From: JAGOTP01 sp964598725
GTDB lineage: Bacteria; Patescibacteriota; Patescibacteriia; 2-12-FULL-60-25
Assembly: GCA_964598725.1 (NCBI GenBank)
Contig: CAZRCW010000002.1
Span: 248,001 to 312,000 of the forward strand
Direction of reading: 5' to 3'
DNA: 64,000 bases
Both the position numbers and the translations under genes were made by a program. The notes beneath the pieces were generated by a model that saw nothing but the letters and a program-made list of their open reading frames with translations, did no database searches and was not told where the DNA came from. How positions within the stretch are numbered: position 1 is the stretch's first letter; the number at the start of each line of letters is the position of its first letter. This document shows, in pieces, positions 1 through 5,920 of this stretch.

Positions 1-1279
1 TCACGATCGATGGCATGTCTTTCAATCCCTCAATCACCGGGATGTGTTTTGCGTTTGGAAAATTCGCAAGCGCTTCCTTGATACGCGACCACTCATCACC
101 GATCCCAATAATGCAGCGGATATTTTTTGCGTCCTCAATCGTGTGCGCTAATTCGGTGAAATCGCTCGCTTTATGCGAACCTCCTAAAATCAACACTTTG
201 GGAGCAGTAAAAGCTTGAATCGCAGCGACTGCCGTTTCTGGTGTAGTTGAAAATGAGTCATCGTAATATTTTACCCCGTTCACTTCGCCAGCGAGCTCCA
301 AGCGATGCTCAAGTCCTTGGAAGGTTGAGAGTGTCTCACGAATCACGTCGGTTGAAACGCCTGACAGAGATGCGGCTAATGAAGCAGCGCAGATATTCTC
401 AAGATTATGCTTCCCCGGCAAAAGAACCTTATTCGTATCGATAATCTTCTCCTCTCTCCCTTTCAAGCGCAGCCAAATAGCCCTCTCTCTCACGAAACAA
501 CCATCACTTTGCTCGATGGTATTCTGGCTCACGAAATATACCCGACCCTGAGTAAATGCTTGCGAATCTGCCGTCGCCGAATAATCACGATTAAGAATCG
601 TGATGTCTTGCTCCGTTTGGAATCTCACAATATTTCGCTTCGCAGAAATGTAGTCTTCTAAAGAATCATGATAATTCCCCGCTCCGTTCGTGCTCGTCCC
701 TAAATGCTCGGACGTCACCATTAGCATCACGGCGATGTGTGGACTCTTGGTAAGATCTTCAAGTTGAAAGCTGGAGAGCTCGAGGACTACTTTGGAGTCT
801 GGCGAGAGCTGATCTAGAAACGTGAAGGGTGGTTTCCCAATGTTCCCGCCGAGATACGTGTCCTGACCGGCCGCTTTCAGCATCCTATAAATCAATGTCG
901 ACGTCGTTCCCTTGCCTTTTGTGCCCGTAACTCCAATGATCTTCGCTACGCAGAAGTCGAAAAATAGCTGTGTTTGCGAAGTGATCACGACACCCGCTTT
1001 TTCTGCTGCCAGAATTTCAGGCAGCGAACGCCGAATGCCCGGAGTACGGATGATCACGTCCATTCCCTGCCAATGTGAAAACGCGTCTGGTCCAAATATA
1101 AATGCAGCACCTGCCTGCTTTAGTTCTTGAATCAACTGCTGATCGATGTCTTGCGCTATTTTTTGATCAAACACGGTCACAACAGCTCCGTACTTCAGCA
1201 AAAACCGAGCACTTGCCTCGCCCTCTACGGCCAAGCCAAACACAGCGATCTTTTTTCCTTTCAGTTGGTCTTTAGTCAT
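1..1279 (-). CDS. murD: UDP-N-acetylmuramoylalanine--D-glutamate ligase, partial (C-terminus off the left edge)
   Basis: MurD adds D-glutamate to UDP-MurNAc-L-Ala in the cytoplasm during peptidoglycan synthesis. About 426 residues are visible. The N-terminal region begins MTKDQLKGKKIAVFGLAVEG. The Mur-ligase ATP loop follows (GVTGTKGKGTTS, about residue 120), then the central domain (LELSSFQLED) and part of the C-terminal domain (YYDDSFSTTPE). The frame stays open to base 1, so the stop lies outside the window. Its ATG overlaps the TGA of murI by 4 bases (ATGA), which suggests translational coupling. Pairing D-Glu production (MurI) with D-Glu use (MurD) makes metabolic sense. I am sure of the family. 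Confidence 0.95.
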   Translation of the reverse strand, partial: MTKDQLKGKKIAVFGLAVEGEASARFLLKYGAVVTVFDQKIAQDIDQQLIQELKQAGAAFIFGPDAFSHWQGMDVIIRTPGIRRSLPEILAAEKAGVVITSQTQLFFDFCVAKIIGVTGTKGKGTTSTLIYRMLKAAGQDTYLGGNIGKPPFTFLDQLSPDSKVVLELSSFQLEDLTKSPHIAVMLMVTSEHLGTSTNGAGNYHDSLEDYISAKRNIVRFQTEQDITILNRDYSATADSQAFTQGRVYFVSQNTIEQSDGCFVRERAIWLRLKGREEKIIDTNKVLLPGKHNLENICAASLAASLSGVSTDVIRETLSTFQGLEHRLELAGEVNGVKYYDDSFSTTPETAVAAIQAFTAPKVLILGGSHKASDFTELAHTIEDAKNIRCIIGIGDEWSRIKEALANFPNAKHIPVIEGLKDMPSIV

Positions 1280-2055
1280 AACGATTGGATATCTTGGATG
1301 GTAACAGAGTCGTCCAATGTCTGCAGCAAACGGTGCATTTGCTCACGCTCGCCACTCGTGAAAAATCGATGTTTTCCAGATAGATCTGTAGGGATCTGCT
1401 TTTCTTCAAGCACTCGTTTCACTTGGCGTGCGATCGCTTGACCCGAATCCAAGATCCGCACCTCGGAGCCCAATAAACTTTGCATTGGTTCTTTTAAGAA
1501 AGGGAAATGCGTACAACCCAAGACCAATGTATCAACCTCTTTTTCAATAAATGGTTGTACTACTTCCTTGAGGACCTGTGTCGCCCGATCTCCTACCAGC
1601 TCTCCCTGCTCAACAAGCGGCACGAGACGATCTGTTCCCAGATTCAGTACTTCACAATCTATCGCGAACTGCTTGATCAACGCTTGTTGATAGGCACTCT
1701 CCGCTGTCCGTGGCGTCGATAAGATCCCAATCCGCCGCTTCTTCGATTCAGCGACCGCCAGCTTGATGGCGGGAACAGTTCCAATAAATAGCATGTCGGG
1801 ATATGTGACTCGTAACCGCTCAAGCGTGATAACACTGATCGTATTACAAGCGATAACGATCAATGACACGTTCTGCGTCAGTAGGAACTGAACGAGTTTT
1901 TGAGTCAGCTTCCAAATCTCCTCTTCCGTTTTCGTTCCATAGGGGCAGTTCTTGGAATCGCCGACATAGATCGTTGAGACCGTCGGTAACAACGTCACCA
2001 TTTCTCCCCAAACAGTTAAGCCGCCGACGCCAGAATCAAGAATACCGATCGACAT
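1276..2055 (-). CDS. murI: Glutamate racemase
   Basis: Converts L-glutamate to D-glutamate, the substrate of MurD encoded immediately downstream. The protein has 259 residues. It starts MSIGILDSGVGGLTV, the usual N-terminal Asp/Ser loop of the family. Both catalytic cysteines are present: ACNT at about residue 70 and LGCTHFPF at about residue 180. The frame extends 14 codons upstream, but the ATG at 2055 gives the canonical start. A TATTAT-like -10 lies about 16 bases before it, so the leader would be short and lacks a Shine-Dalgarno sequence. The stop overlaps murD by 4 bases. Confidence 0.95.
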   Translation of the reverse strand: MSIGILDSGVGGLTVWGEMVTLLPTVSTIYVGDSKNCPYGTKTEEEIWKLTQKLVQFLLTQNVSLIVIACNTISVITLERLRVTYPDMLFIGTVPAIKLAVAESKKRRIGILSTPRTAESAYQQALIKQFAIDCEVLNLGTDRLVPLVEQGELVGDRATQVLKEVVQPFIEKEVDTLVLGCTHFPFLKEPMQSLLGSEVRILDSGQAIARQVKRVLEEKQIPTDLSGKHRFFTSGEREQMHRLLQTLDDSVTIQDIQSL

Positions 2056-2101
2056 AAGGGTTTTGTTCAGAATAATACGCCAACCAGCCCCCGACAAACG
2101 A

Positions 2102-3415
2102 TCAAACCTGTTCTACAACATCGACACCAACCGTTTTCCGGAACCCGATTCGATCCGGGGCCTCATCTCCAAGATTGAGCATAGAAGCGAATTGAATCGA
2201 TTCATCGCCGTAGCGATTCCGGATATTATCCATGGCATGCGAGACCCGTTTCCAAGGCGCGCCTGTATCGATTGAAGTTAAGAGCGATGAACCATCAAAA
2301 CGCAATTGGTCACCCGGCGTGACAAGCCCCCAAAAGGTAACGGCTAGAAATGAGACCTCCTCACTCAACGACCAAATACGATGCAGAAGCTCAGCGCCAT
2401 CATGAATGAGGGTAAACGAATCATCGGACGGCTCATGGAAAACGTGATTCAGCGACTTCGTAAAACGATAAGGAAAGCCCCAGCCATGAATCTCGTCCCC
2501 ATCGTCTTGCTTGCGAAGACCGACGGTGACGCTCATGCCTGAAGCGCTCTTCCCGAGCGAACGCATGCGACGAGCAGCTCTCTCCAGCAATCTCAAGAAC
2601 ACCGGAAAGACCAAACCCCGTTCATTCACATGCCGTGGCACGCAATACGAATGACCAACTGATTTCGCATCCGCATGTCCATCCGTGAAATTCGCATCAA
2701 CGTCCAAGCCTGAAAGAGCGGCCCACAAAAAGAACCCCGCTTTCCCGAACAAGCGTAATAGCTCAAGTGGAGGCGAACGACGAACGTCTAAAAGTGTATA
2801 CATCGCCGCCTTATTGAGACGTCGACGAAGACGAGGTCCAATACCACACAAGGCATCGACTCGGAGTCGTCCCAACGTTTCGTCTAACGTTGCTGGATCA
2901 AAGATCGTCAGTCCATTCGGCTTTTTCAGATCCGACGCCAGCTTTGCCAATCGTCGATTCGGTGCAATTCCAACCGAACATTTTAACCACTCTCCTACTT
3001 CTTGTTGAATGCGCCATTGAACCTTCGACAATAACCAAGCCGCTTCGGCTGTATCTCGACAAAAACCCGTCAGATCCACGAACGCTTCATCAATCGAATA
3101 GTATTCTACTTGGTCCGAAATCTGACGCAGGATCGCAAATACCCGTGAAATCACGCTGCGATATTTTGCTGGTTCATTTTGGATAAAAACGGCGTCCGGA
3201 ACTTTTTCGCGCGCGTCCTCCACCCGCATCCCAACCTTCATCCCGCGCTGCTTTGCTTCAACCGAGGCCGCGATAATACAACCTCGTTCGTGCAAGTAGG
3301 CACAGACACCCAACGGTCGGCCGCGCAGCCGCGGGTTCGCTTGCTGCTCAACGGTCGCAAAGAACGAGTTCATGTCGATGTGCGCGATGATGCGCGTGGA
3401 AGGTTTGAGATTCAT
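2102..3415 (-). CDS. dinB: Y-family DNA polymerase (DNA polymerase IV-like)
   Basis: Error-prone translesion polymerase. The 437-residue protein shows the Y-family motifs: AHIDMNSFFATVEQ near the N-terminus (first metal-binding Asp and steric-gate Phe region) and YYSIDEAFVDLTG at about residue 107 (catalytic Asp-Glu). The helix-hairpin-helix region (LCGIGPRLRRRLNKAAM) and a little-finger domain follow. The open frame continues 57 codons upstream, but that part encodes a GC-rich hairpin and no family sequence, so I start at the ATG at 3415. No Shine-Dalgarno sequence is visible. It lies 46 bases before murI and 91 bases after the small gene 3507-3761, probably in one transcript. Control by the promoter at 3765-3798 would make it damage-inducible. 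Confidence 0.93.
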   Translation of the reverse strand: MNLKPSTRIIAHIDMNSFFATVEQQANPRLRGRPLGVCAYLHERGCIIAASVEAKQRGMKVGMRVEDAREKVPDAVFIQNEPAKYRSVISRVFAILRQISDQVEYYSIDEAFVDLTGFCRDTAEAAWLLSKVQWRIQQEVGEWLKCSVGIAPNRRLAKLASDLKKPNGLTIFDPATLDETLGRLRVDALCGIGPRLRRRLNKAAMYTLLDVRRSPPLELLRLFGKAGFFLWAALSGLDVDANFTDGHADAKSVGHSYCVPRHVNERGLVFPVFLRLLERAARRMRSLGKSASGMSVTVGLRKQDDGDEIHGWGFPYRFTKSLNHVFHEPSDDSFTLIHDGAELLHRIWSLSEEVSFLAVTFWGLVTPGDQLRFDGSSLLTSIDTGAPWKRVSHAMDNIRNRYGDESIQFASMLNLGDEAPDRIGFRKTVGVDVVEQV

Positions 3416-3435
3416 AGGAGGGACGTTCTTCAAAC

Positions 3436-3489
3436 CCGTGGGAATCCCCGCCCGACATACCCAGGAGCTAGTCGGCGGGATACCCACGG
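3436..3489 (-). other. Long GC-rich hairpin between the small protein gene and dinB
   Basis: The arms 3436-3456 and 3471-3489 are complementary over about 19 pairs with two small bulges, around a 14-base loop. There is no T-run on either side, so it does not look like a simple intrinsic terminator. It lies in the leader of dinB, about 20 bases before the ATG. Possible roles are mRNA processing or stabilisation, or an attenuator that lowers dinB relative to the first gene. Confidence 0.55.
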
Positions 3490-3506
3490 CTGCAAACAAC
3501 CAACCC

Positions 3507-3761
3507 TTACAACATCGGAACCTGCTCAATAAACCACGTGCCTTGAAGCGGGAAGAACACCAAACGGAAGGGGTTCCCGGACACATCCGTCACCGAGAAA
3601 AATCGTACCTGCTCACGCCCTTCGCGACGTTCATGCCCGAGATGCACCGCCTTCACCGCATATGACCGTGTCTTCCAACGAAAACGAAGTGGCCTAATGG
3701 TTCCGCGGACGAAGACCACGATCACATCAATCGCCTCTCGTTCTTGCGTTCGCGTCTCCAT
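3507..3761 (-). CDS. Small conserved-looking protein at the head of the dinB operon
   Basis: An 84-residue basic protein beginning METRTQEREAIDVIVVFVRG. It alternates beta-prone and Arg-rich stretches (RPLRFRWKTRSYAV, then EQVRFFSVTDVSGNPFRLVF), like a small beta-barrel or SH3-like fold. I do not recognise it with certainty. It resembles the small DUF6504-type proteins found beside Y-family polymerases, which is an inference. The ATG at 3761 lies about 8 bases downstream of a TATTTT -10, so the mRNA is probably leaderless; an in-frame TTG at 3770 is less likely. Position suggests an accessory role in translesion synthesis. Confidence 0.6.
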   Translation of the reverse strand: METRTQEREAIDVIVVFVRGTIRPLRFRWKTRSYAVKAVHLGHERREGREQVRFFSVTDVSGNPFRLVFFPLQGTWFIEQVPML

Positions 3762-3764
3762 ATA

Positions 3765-3798
3765 GAACAAAAATAGAACAGACGGAATTCTCTGTCAA
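3765..3798 (-). promoter_or_regulatory. Promoter of the dinB operon with GTTC-N7-GTTC direct repeat
   Basis: On the minus strand TTGACA (3798-3793), 17 bases, then TATTTT (3775-3770). Two GTTC half-sites (3779-3776 and 3768-3765) are separated by exactly 7 bases and flank the -10. GTTC-N7-GTTC is the LexA operator form known from Alphaproteobacteria. Its use here is an inference supported by the downstream dinB. Confidence 0.6.
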
Positions 3799-3812
3799 GA
3801 ACCGTCGATTTA

Positions 3813-3841
3813 TTTACAAATTATGGGAAATCTGCTACTCT
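3813..3841 (+). promoter_or_regulatory. Promoter for gene 3900-4199
   Basis: TTTACA (3813-3818), 17 bases, TACTCT (3836-3841). The leader of about 50 bases holds a small stem-loop (TCCCA / TGGGA, around 3850-3866) and then AGGAGG just before the GTG start. Confidence 0.6.
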
Positions 3842-3899
3842 CCTCGGTCCCACAACAATTGGGAACACACGCTTACTATTCGCCGGCAGAAGGAGGACG

Positions 3900-4199
3900 G
3901 TGCTACAGGTAAATGAGAAGGTACTCGACGAGGTACTGAAGATCTACAAAGCTCGCCAGGGAGAAGAACATTCTCTCCCCTGGGACATGATCGTCGCCCG
4001 GGCACGCGCCGAAATCGCGTGTCTGGTCGAGGACGACGTGGAACGCATCTTGAGCCAGGAAGAGCTCCCGGAACTTCGGGCCGCTTGGCGCAAACGCGAC
4101 GAACATATCGCCGCGCAGCCTCATCTGTCGCTCATTCAGCGGTTCGTCCGCAAGTACTGCCAGATTCGGCAGGACCGGATCCGCGACAGCAGAATCTGA
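3900..4199 (+). CDS. Hypothetical helical protein in a Shine-Dalgarno cassette
   Basis: A 99-residue, charge-rich, almost entirely helical protein (starting VLQVNEKVLDEVLKIYKARQ) with no motif I recognise. The GTG start directly follows AGGAGGAC, a strong Shine-Dalgarno sequence unlike the leaders of most genes here. The gene is GC-rich. It has its own promoter upstream and a 13-bp hairpin 8 bases after the stop, so it is a self-contained unit. The longer antisense frame across it is a codon shadow. It looks acquired; function unknown. Confidence 0.65.
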   Translation: MLQVNEKVLDEVLKIYKARQGEEHSLPWDMIVARARAEIACLVEDDVERILSQEELPELRAAWRKRDEHIAAQPHLSLIQRFVRKYCQIRQDRIRDSRI

Positions 4200-4207
4200 C
4201 TTACTTC

Positions 4208-4243
4208 TTCGACGCCGCCCATGGCTCCCCGGGCGGCGTCGAA
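4208..4243 (+). terminator. GC-rich hairpin, copy 1 of an identical pair
   Basis: The stem TTCGACGCCGCCC (4208-4220) pairs perfectly with 4231-4243 around a 10-base loop. There is no strong T-run. A 36-base copy, identical including the loop, lies at 4775-4810. It directly follows the stop of the preceding gene and precedes a promoter. Confidence 0.7.
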
Positions 4244-4247
4244 TTCG

Positions 4248-4276
4248 TTCACCACTTTCAGCTTGCATCTTATCCC
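4248..4276 (+). promoter_or_regulatory. Promoter for gene 4342-4761
   Basis: TTCACC (4248-4253), 17 bases, TATCCC (4271-4276), followed by a leader of about 60 bases containing GGAGAA before the ATG. The -10 and the following TAAGCGAG resemble the promoter after the second hairpin copy, before tRNA-Leu. Confidence 0.45.
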
Positions 4277-4341
4277 TAAGCGAGTATCGTACCTGTGGGC
4301 GTTTCTTGATAAAAAATTGATCCATTCGCTGGAGAACTCCC

Positions 4342-4761
4342 ATGGGGCACAACGCGACGCCTCCTTCCATTCGGCGCTTCGTCACCTACCACCACCCTCT
4401 TCAGTGTGGCATCGATCCAACCGCATTTGACGAGGCTCTTCACTGGATCGAACACCTCGAGATGCTCGACGTGAGCAGCAAGGAGGCCTGGGAGAGGAAC
4501 TACGGAACGTGGACCAATGCGGTGAGGCGAGCGATCGCTGCGATCAACGAGCACATCCGACAGCAGCTCGATCCTGAGCTGATCCTGCAGGCGATGACGT
4601 CTCCCGCCGCAACTGCTGCGCTTAGAGTGGTTGTAGAGATGTCAGACAGCTACGCCAGTGAGGACCTGGTCATGGCCATGATCGTACGTGCCTATTACCT
4701 CATCCTGCTGAAGAAGGCACCGGACTATCCGCCCACGAGGCGGATCTCTCGCAATCCCTGA
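4342..4761 (+). CDS. Hypothetical protein in a Shine-Dalgarno cassette
   Basis: A 139-residue protein (MGHNATPPSIRRFVTYHHPL) with no recognisable domain. The middle is helical and charged, with LHWIEHLEMLDVSSKEAWER at about residues 34-53, and a hydrophobic helix near residue 110-120 (MAMIVRAYYLILLKK) could be buried or membrane-associated. The ATG follows GGAGAACTCCC, a Shine-Dalgarno sequence with normal spacing. It has its own promoter and an identical copy of the hairpin that ends the previous gene. The two genes form tandem cassettes, probably acquired together. Function unknown. Confidence 0.65.
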   Translation: MGHNATPPSIRRFVTYHHPLQCGIDPTAFDEALHWIEHLEMLDVSSKEAWERNYGTWTNAVRRAIAAINEHIRQQLDPELILQAMTSPAATAALRVVVEMSDSYASEDLVMAMIVRAYYLILLKKAPDYPPTRRISRNP

Positions 4762-4774
4762 TCGCACACATCTC

Positions 4775-4810
4775 TTCGACGCCGCCCATGGCTCCCCGGG
4801 CGGCGTCGAA
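4775..4810 (+). terminator. GC-rich hairpin, copy 2 of an identical pair
   Basis: Same 13-bp stem and 10-base loop as 4208-4243. It follows the stop of 4342-4761 by 13 bases and separates that unit from the tRNA-Leu promoter. Confidence 0.7.
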
Positions 4811-4819
4811 CTCGTTTTC

Positions 4820-4848
4820 TTGACCCGAGCGTCGTTCTCCGTCATCCT
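4820..4848 (+). promoter_or_regulatory. Probable promoter of tRNA-Leu
   Basis: TTGACC (4820-4825), 17 bases, CATCCT (4843-4848). The -35 is good and the -10 is weak, but a similar ATCCT -10 is seen before the RNase P RNA. Confidence 0.45.
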
Positions 4849-4869
4849 AAGCGAGCAAAACAATTCCTT

Positions 4870-4956
<87 letters not shown>

Positions 4957-4958
4957 AT

Positions 4959-4991
4959 AAAATAACCACCGAATTGGTGGTTATTTTGTTT
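4959..4991 (+). terminator. Intrinsic terminator after tRNA-Leu
   Basis: A 12-bp perfect stem (AAAATAACCACC / GGTGGTTATTTT) with a 5-base loop and T-rich tail. The A-rich left side lets it also serve the convergent nitroreductase gene. Confidence 0.9.
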
Positions 4992-5010
4992 TATCTCTTT
5001 TTTTAGTTCG

Positions 5011-5616
5011 TTATGTTCGATACTCAACAATCGTCTCGATCGGCAGACGAATCTTCTTGAACCCTGGCTCGGCTGCATACCCGATAGGTAAGAGCGCCGT
5101 CGGTAGCTTATCGGTGAATCCAAGAATCTCCGCATACTTTGCCGGATCGAAGCCGCCCATTGGACAACTATCGATTCCACGATCAGCCGCCGCTAAGATC
5201 ATCGCCTGAAGCGCAAGATACGTCTGACCCTGCAACCAGTACAAACGCTCGTCCTCTGACTTCGAGAGTAGTGTGCCCATCGCCATCTTGTTGTAACTCT
5301 CTGCAGAAGCAGCACCCGCCGCCTGCTCGATAAGAGTCGTTGTGGTCTTAATGCCCGGAACAGCATCCTTTACGCAAGACAACACGAGCAGATGACTCGC
5401 ATCCGTCACCTGAGGTTGGCCATAGCTCACCTCTCGCAGCTTGCTGCGCAGTTCTGGATTGGTGATAACGGTAATATGCCAAGGCTGAACGTTAGAGCTA
5501 GAGCAAGACAAGCGAGCCGCCTCCAAAATATAGGTAAGGTCCGCGTCAGATACTTTCTTCGTAGGGTCGAATTTCTTGGTCGCGAAGCGTTTCAGAAGGA
5601 GTTCGTGGATCGTCAT
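5011..5616 (-). CDS. Nitroreductase-family NAD(P)H oxidoreductase
   Basis: A 201-residue FMN-dependent nitroreductase-fold enzyme, probably a homodimer reducing quinones or nitro compounds with NAD(P)H. Family features: the N-terminal KRFATKKFDP with the FMN-phosphate-binding Arg, SCSSSNVQPWHITVI (the flavin-contacting Ser-Ser-x-x-x-Gln-Pro-Trp motif), and CPMGGFDPAKYAEILG near the C-terminus. This is close to the NfsB/YdgI-like group. The start at 5616 (MTIHELLLKRF) is preferred over the upstream frame extension. A TATGCT -10 ends 8 bases before it, so the mRNA is probably leaderless. It stands alone and converges on tRNA-Leu. Confidence 0.9.
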   Translation of the reverse strand: MTIHELLLKRFATKKFDPTKKVSDADLTYILEAARLSCSSSNVQPWHITVITNPELRSKLREVSYGQPQVTDASHLLVLSCVKDAVPGIKTTTTLIEQAAGAASAESYNKMAMGTLLSKSEDERLYWLQGQTYLALQAMILAAADRGIDSCPMGGFDPAKYAEILGFTDKLPTALLPIGYAAEPGFKKIRLPIETIVEYRT

Positions 5617-5709
5617 AGACGGTGAGCATAGCATGAATAAATAACCTTGCCAACTACTAGGAAATAGTTTATAAATGGCTTATTACAGCTAAATTTAGTA
5701 AAAACTCGC

Positions 5710-5738
5710 TTGACGTGTTGATAGAAGACTGCTATGGT
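5710..5738 (+). promoter_or_regulatory. Candidate promoter upstream of RNase J
   Basis: TTGACG (5710-5715), 17 bases, TATGGT (5733-5738). If used for rnj, the leader would be about 175 bases and antisense to the small ORF at 5785-5898. Confidence 0.5.
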
Positions 5739-5784
5739 CTTCCCATCCTTCGACGCCTCTCAGTGTGGTCTTGGTGACAGGAAT

Positions 5785-5898
5785 TCACTGAAAGTCGTCG
5801 CAACAACTAGCCGCGTAGGCAACGTTCAACCGCCGATCTGGAACAGCTTTTGACACGGCCGCTCCGACCTCGCTGTTTTTGTCTTTGATTTCTGACAT
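5785..5898 (-). CDS. Putative small peptide ending SCCDDFQ (RiPP-precursor-like)
   Basis: A 37-codon frame beginning MSEIKDKNSEVGAAVSKAV and ending YAASCCDDFQ. The ATG is preceded at 7 bases by AAGGAG, one of the best Shine-Dalgarno sequences in the window. A weak TAGAAT -10 lies just upstream. The peptide has a charged, helical, leader-like first half and a short Cys-Cys tail, the shape of a ribosomal peptide precursor. No tailoring enzyme lies nearby, and it is antisense to the RNase J leader. A chance frame cannot be excluded from one sequence. Confidence 0.4.
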   Translation of the reverse strand: MSEIKDKNSEVGAAVSKAVPDRRLNVAYAASCCDDFQ

Positions 5899-5920
5899 TT
5901 TGAATCTCCTTAAAAATTCT

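Noticed and set aside
3903..4385. A 160-codon antisense frame across the first cassette
   Set aside because: It crosses the promoter, hairpin and leader of the real genes and encodes Arg-rich shadow sequence.
4208..4810. Integron attC sites between the cassettes
   Set aside because: The repeats are simple perfect hairpins with no conserved GTTRRRY-type core sites, and no integrase gene is in the window.
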